Source: Bacillota bacterium
GTDB taxonomy: Bacteria > Bacillota > Clostridia > Lachnospirales > Lachnospiraceae
Assembly: GCA_023398855.1 (NCBI GenBank)
Contig: JAEWRS010000441.1
Span: 1-6,454 of the forward strand
Reading direction: 5' to 3'
Length of the DNA: 6,454 nt
Under the pieces are notes generated by a model. That model was not told the DNA's origin, did not search any database, and saw nothing but the letters and a program-made list of their open reading frames with translations. Each line of letters opens with the position of its first letter. Within the stretch, counting starts at the first letter, position 1. Positions 5,827 through 6,454 of this stretch are shown piece by piece. A program made the position numbers and the translations under genes.

Positions 5827-5841
5827 TCAGTTTGGAGGTTT
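5796..5841 (+). promoter_or_regulatory. Hairpin that buries the transposase ribosome binding site
   Basis: A 15-bp stem with one G-T pair joins 5796-5810 to 5827-5841 around a 16-base loop. The right arm contains the whole GGAGG (5834-5838) that serves the ATG at 5848. RNA that enters from outside the IS would form the stem and hide the RBS. A transcript starting inside the left arm or loop would not. This arrangement is known to limit transposition in some other IS families (for example IS10). For this element it is inference. Confidence 0.6.
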
Positions 5842-5847
5842 TATTAT

Positions 5848-6222
5848 ATGGCAAAGAGAAGAAGGGACGAGTCTCCTGAAAGGCAGGCTCTACGTGAAAT
5901 GGTAAGCGGGTACCTAAAAGAAAATCCAGTTAAAAATGGAACCGATGTCAATTCTCTTATGAGAGAAATGTTGTCAGTTATCCTGGAAGGTAGCCTGGAT
6001 GGCGAAATGGAGGAGGAACTGGGTTACTCGAAGTACGATTTTCGCAACAAAGATACCGACAACAGCAGAAATGGCTATAACACTAAGACCATGCATACCA
6101 GCTATGGAGACATGGAGCTTGTTATCCCCCGTGACTGTAATGGGGAATTTGAACCTAAGATTGTAAAGAAATATCAGAATACCTTATCTCCATTCCCCGA
6201 ACCCTCAGGTGAAAAGCTGTAA
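5848..6222 (+). pseudogene. IS256-family transposase (Transposase_mut), N-terminal fragment
   Basis: The frame gives 124 residues; full IS256-family transposases have about 390-420. Residues 1-114 match the family N-terminus: a basic start, the helical NSLMREMLSVILEGSLDGEMEEELGYSKYD region (35-64), NKDTDNSRNGY (67-77) and the IPRDCNGEFEPKIVKKYQN block (93-111). After NTLS the sequence turns into a non-homologous tail (PFPEPSGEKL) and stops at 6222, because the IS110-family end has been inserted. All three DDE catalytic residues lay beyond this point, so the product cannot transpose DNA, although the DNA-binding part might be made. The RBS GGAGG lies 9 bases before the ATG but sits inside the preceding hairpin. 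Confidence 0.88.
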
Positions 6223-6224
6223 GC

Positions 6225-6241
6225 TCTCACGAAGAGTGAGA
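6225..6241. repeat. Small stem-loop in the IS110-family end
   Basis: TCTCAC (6225-6230) pairs with GTGAGA (6236-6241) around a 5-base GAAGA loop. It lies between the transposase terminator and the element boundary. It may be part of the end structure recognised during transposition. No T-run follows on either strand. Confidence 0.3.
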
Positions 6242-6256
6242 TTTATTCTCTACTCT

Positions 6257-6288
6257 AAAAAAAGTATAGCACATGTTTCGTTGTGCTA
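6257..6288 (-). terminator. Intrinsic terminator of the IS110-family transposase
   Basis: On the minus strand TAGCACA (6288-6282) and TGTGCTA (6273-6267) form a perfect 7-bp stem with an 8-base loop. Seven T residues (6263-6257) follow three bases later. It starts 11 bp after the transposase stop codon. Confidence 0.65.
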
Positions 6289-6299
6289 AAAGAACAGAA

Positions 6300-6454
6300 T
6301 TAGCATTCCTCTTCCAATGCAGGTTCCCGGTATTCTGTCTTGTTTTTCATCATTCCATAGACGATGTTCACCAACCGGCGCATGATACAGACCAATGCCT
6401 GGGATTTCGTCTTTCCTTCGCCAATTTTCCGCATATAGTAGCTGTGGAATACCG
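6300..6454 (-). CDS. IS110-family transposase, C-terminal 50 residues
   Basis: The minus-strand frame reads VFHSYYMRKIGEGKTKSQAL, then VCIMRRLVNIVYGMMKNKTEY, ending in REPALEEEC and a TAA at 6300-6302. The Y-x-RK-x-EGK...QALVCIMRRLVNIVYGM pattern is the usual end of the Transposase_20 (IS116/IS110/IS902) domain. That enzyme is a DEDD/serine recombinase that moves IS110 elements under bridge-RNA guidance. The N-terminal RuvC-like DEDD part lies beyond the right edge, so activity cannot be judged. The coding end is more GC-rich than the AT-rich remnant beside it. Confidence 0.85.
   Translation of the reverse strand, partial: VFHSYYMRKIGEGKTKSQALVCIMRRLVNIVYGMMKNKTEYREPALEEEC

Larger units (their letters stand above)
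5774..6194 (+). mobile_element. IS256-family element, left part only, truncated by an IS110-family insertion
   Basis: It begins with the 25-bp terminal repeat (5774-5798), followed by an RBS-masking hairpin and the 5' third of a Transposase_mut (IS256-type) gene. The element stops where transposase similarity is lost, around 6188-6200. The exact joint cannot be fixed by eye. The right half and right terminal repeat are not in the window, so target-site duplication cannot be tested here. Confidence 0.8.
6195..6454 (-). mobile_element. IS110-family element, 3' end, running off the right edge
   Basis: The transposase C-terminus (6300-6454), its terminator and about 60-100 bp of non-coding end are visible. 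The element is transcribed leftward and its end interrupts the IS256 transposase near 6188-6200. IS110-family elements lack the usual terminal inverted repeats and insert through a bridge RNA. That RNA is normally coded near the other end of the element, outside this window. The left boundary is approximate. Confidence 0.75.

Overview
The window looks like a chromosome segment from a Clostridia member, most likely Lachnospiraceae. The signs are AGGAGG-type ribosome binding sites, moderate-to-low GC, a PrpR-N-type regulator next to sugar-acid genes, a small secreted DUF3888-like protein, and IS256- and IS110-family insertion sequences. The species assignment is inference; no rRNA or other marker is present.

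Bases 1-3969 (minus strand, read right to left) form a compact catabolic locus. It starts with a 620-residue regulator (PrpR-N, PAS, AAA+ and Fis-type HTH) that has its own good sigma-A-type promoter. Then come a 2-hydroxy-3-oxopropionate (tartronate semialdehyde) reductase, garR, and a DapA-family aldolase that runs off the left edge. An aldolase could cleave a 2-keto-3-deoxy sugar acid to pyruvate plus tartronate semialdehyde, and GarR would reduce the latter to D-glycerate. The regulator's AAA+ core has lost the GAFTGA loop and has altered Walker motifs, so it probably does not activate sigma-54 polymerase. Consistent with that, the region before garR shows a TATAAT box with a poor -35 and no -24/-12 element. 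Upstream of that box lies a tandem array of TTTCA units spaced 11 bp apart.

Bases 3970-5457 are more AT-rich and hold two unrelated genes. One is a small predicted exported or membrane-anchored DUF3888-like protein (minus). After a roughly 290-bp gap with a plausible promoter comes a 225-residue protein resembling a short epoxyqueuosine reductase, with two ferredoxin-type cysteine clusters (plus).

Bases 5458-6454 are a pile-up of mobile DNA. An IS256-type terminal repeat sits 24 bp after the reductase-like gene. A second, 22/25-identical copy in the same orientation lies 292 bp further on and begins an IS256-family element that cuts into a minus-strand gene remnant. The transposase of that element carries an RBS-masking hairpin. 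It is broken after about 114 residues by the 3' end of an IS110-family element, whose transposase C-terminus and terminator are visible at the right edge. The result is an IS110 element inside an IS256 element inside a host gene. I found no tRNA, rRNA, CRISPR array or recognisable riboswitch.
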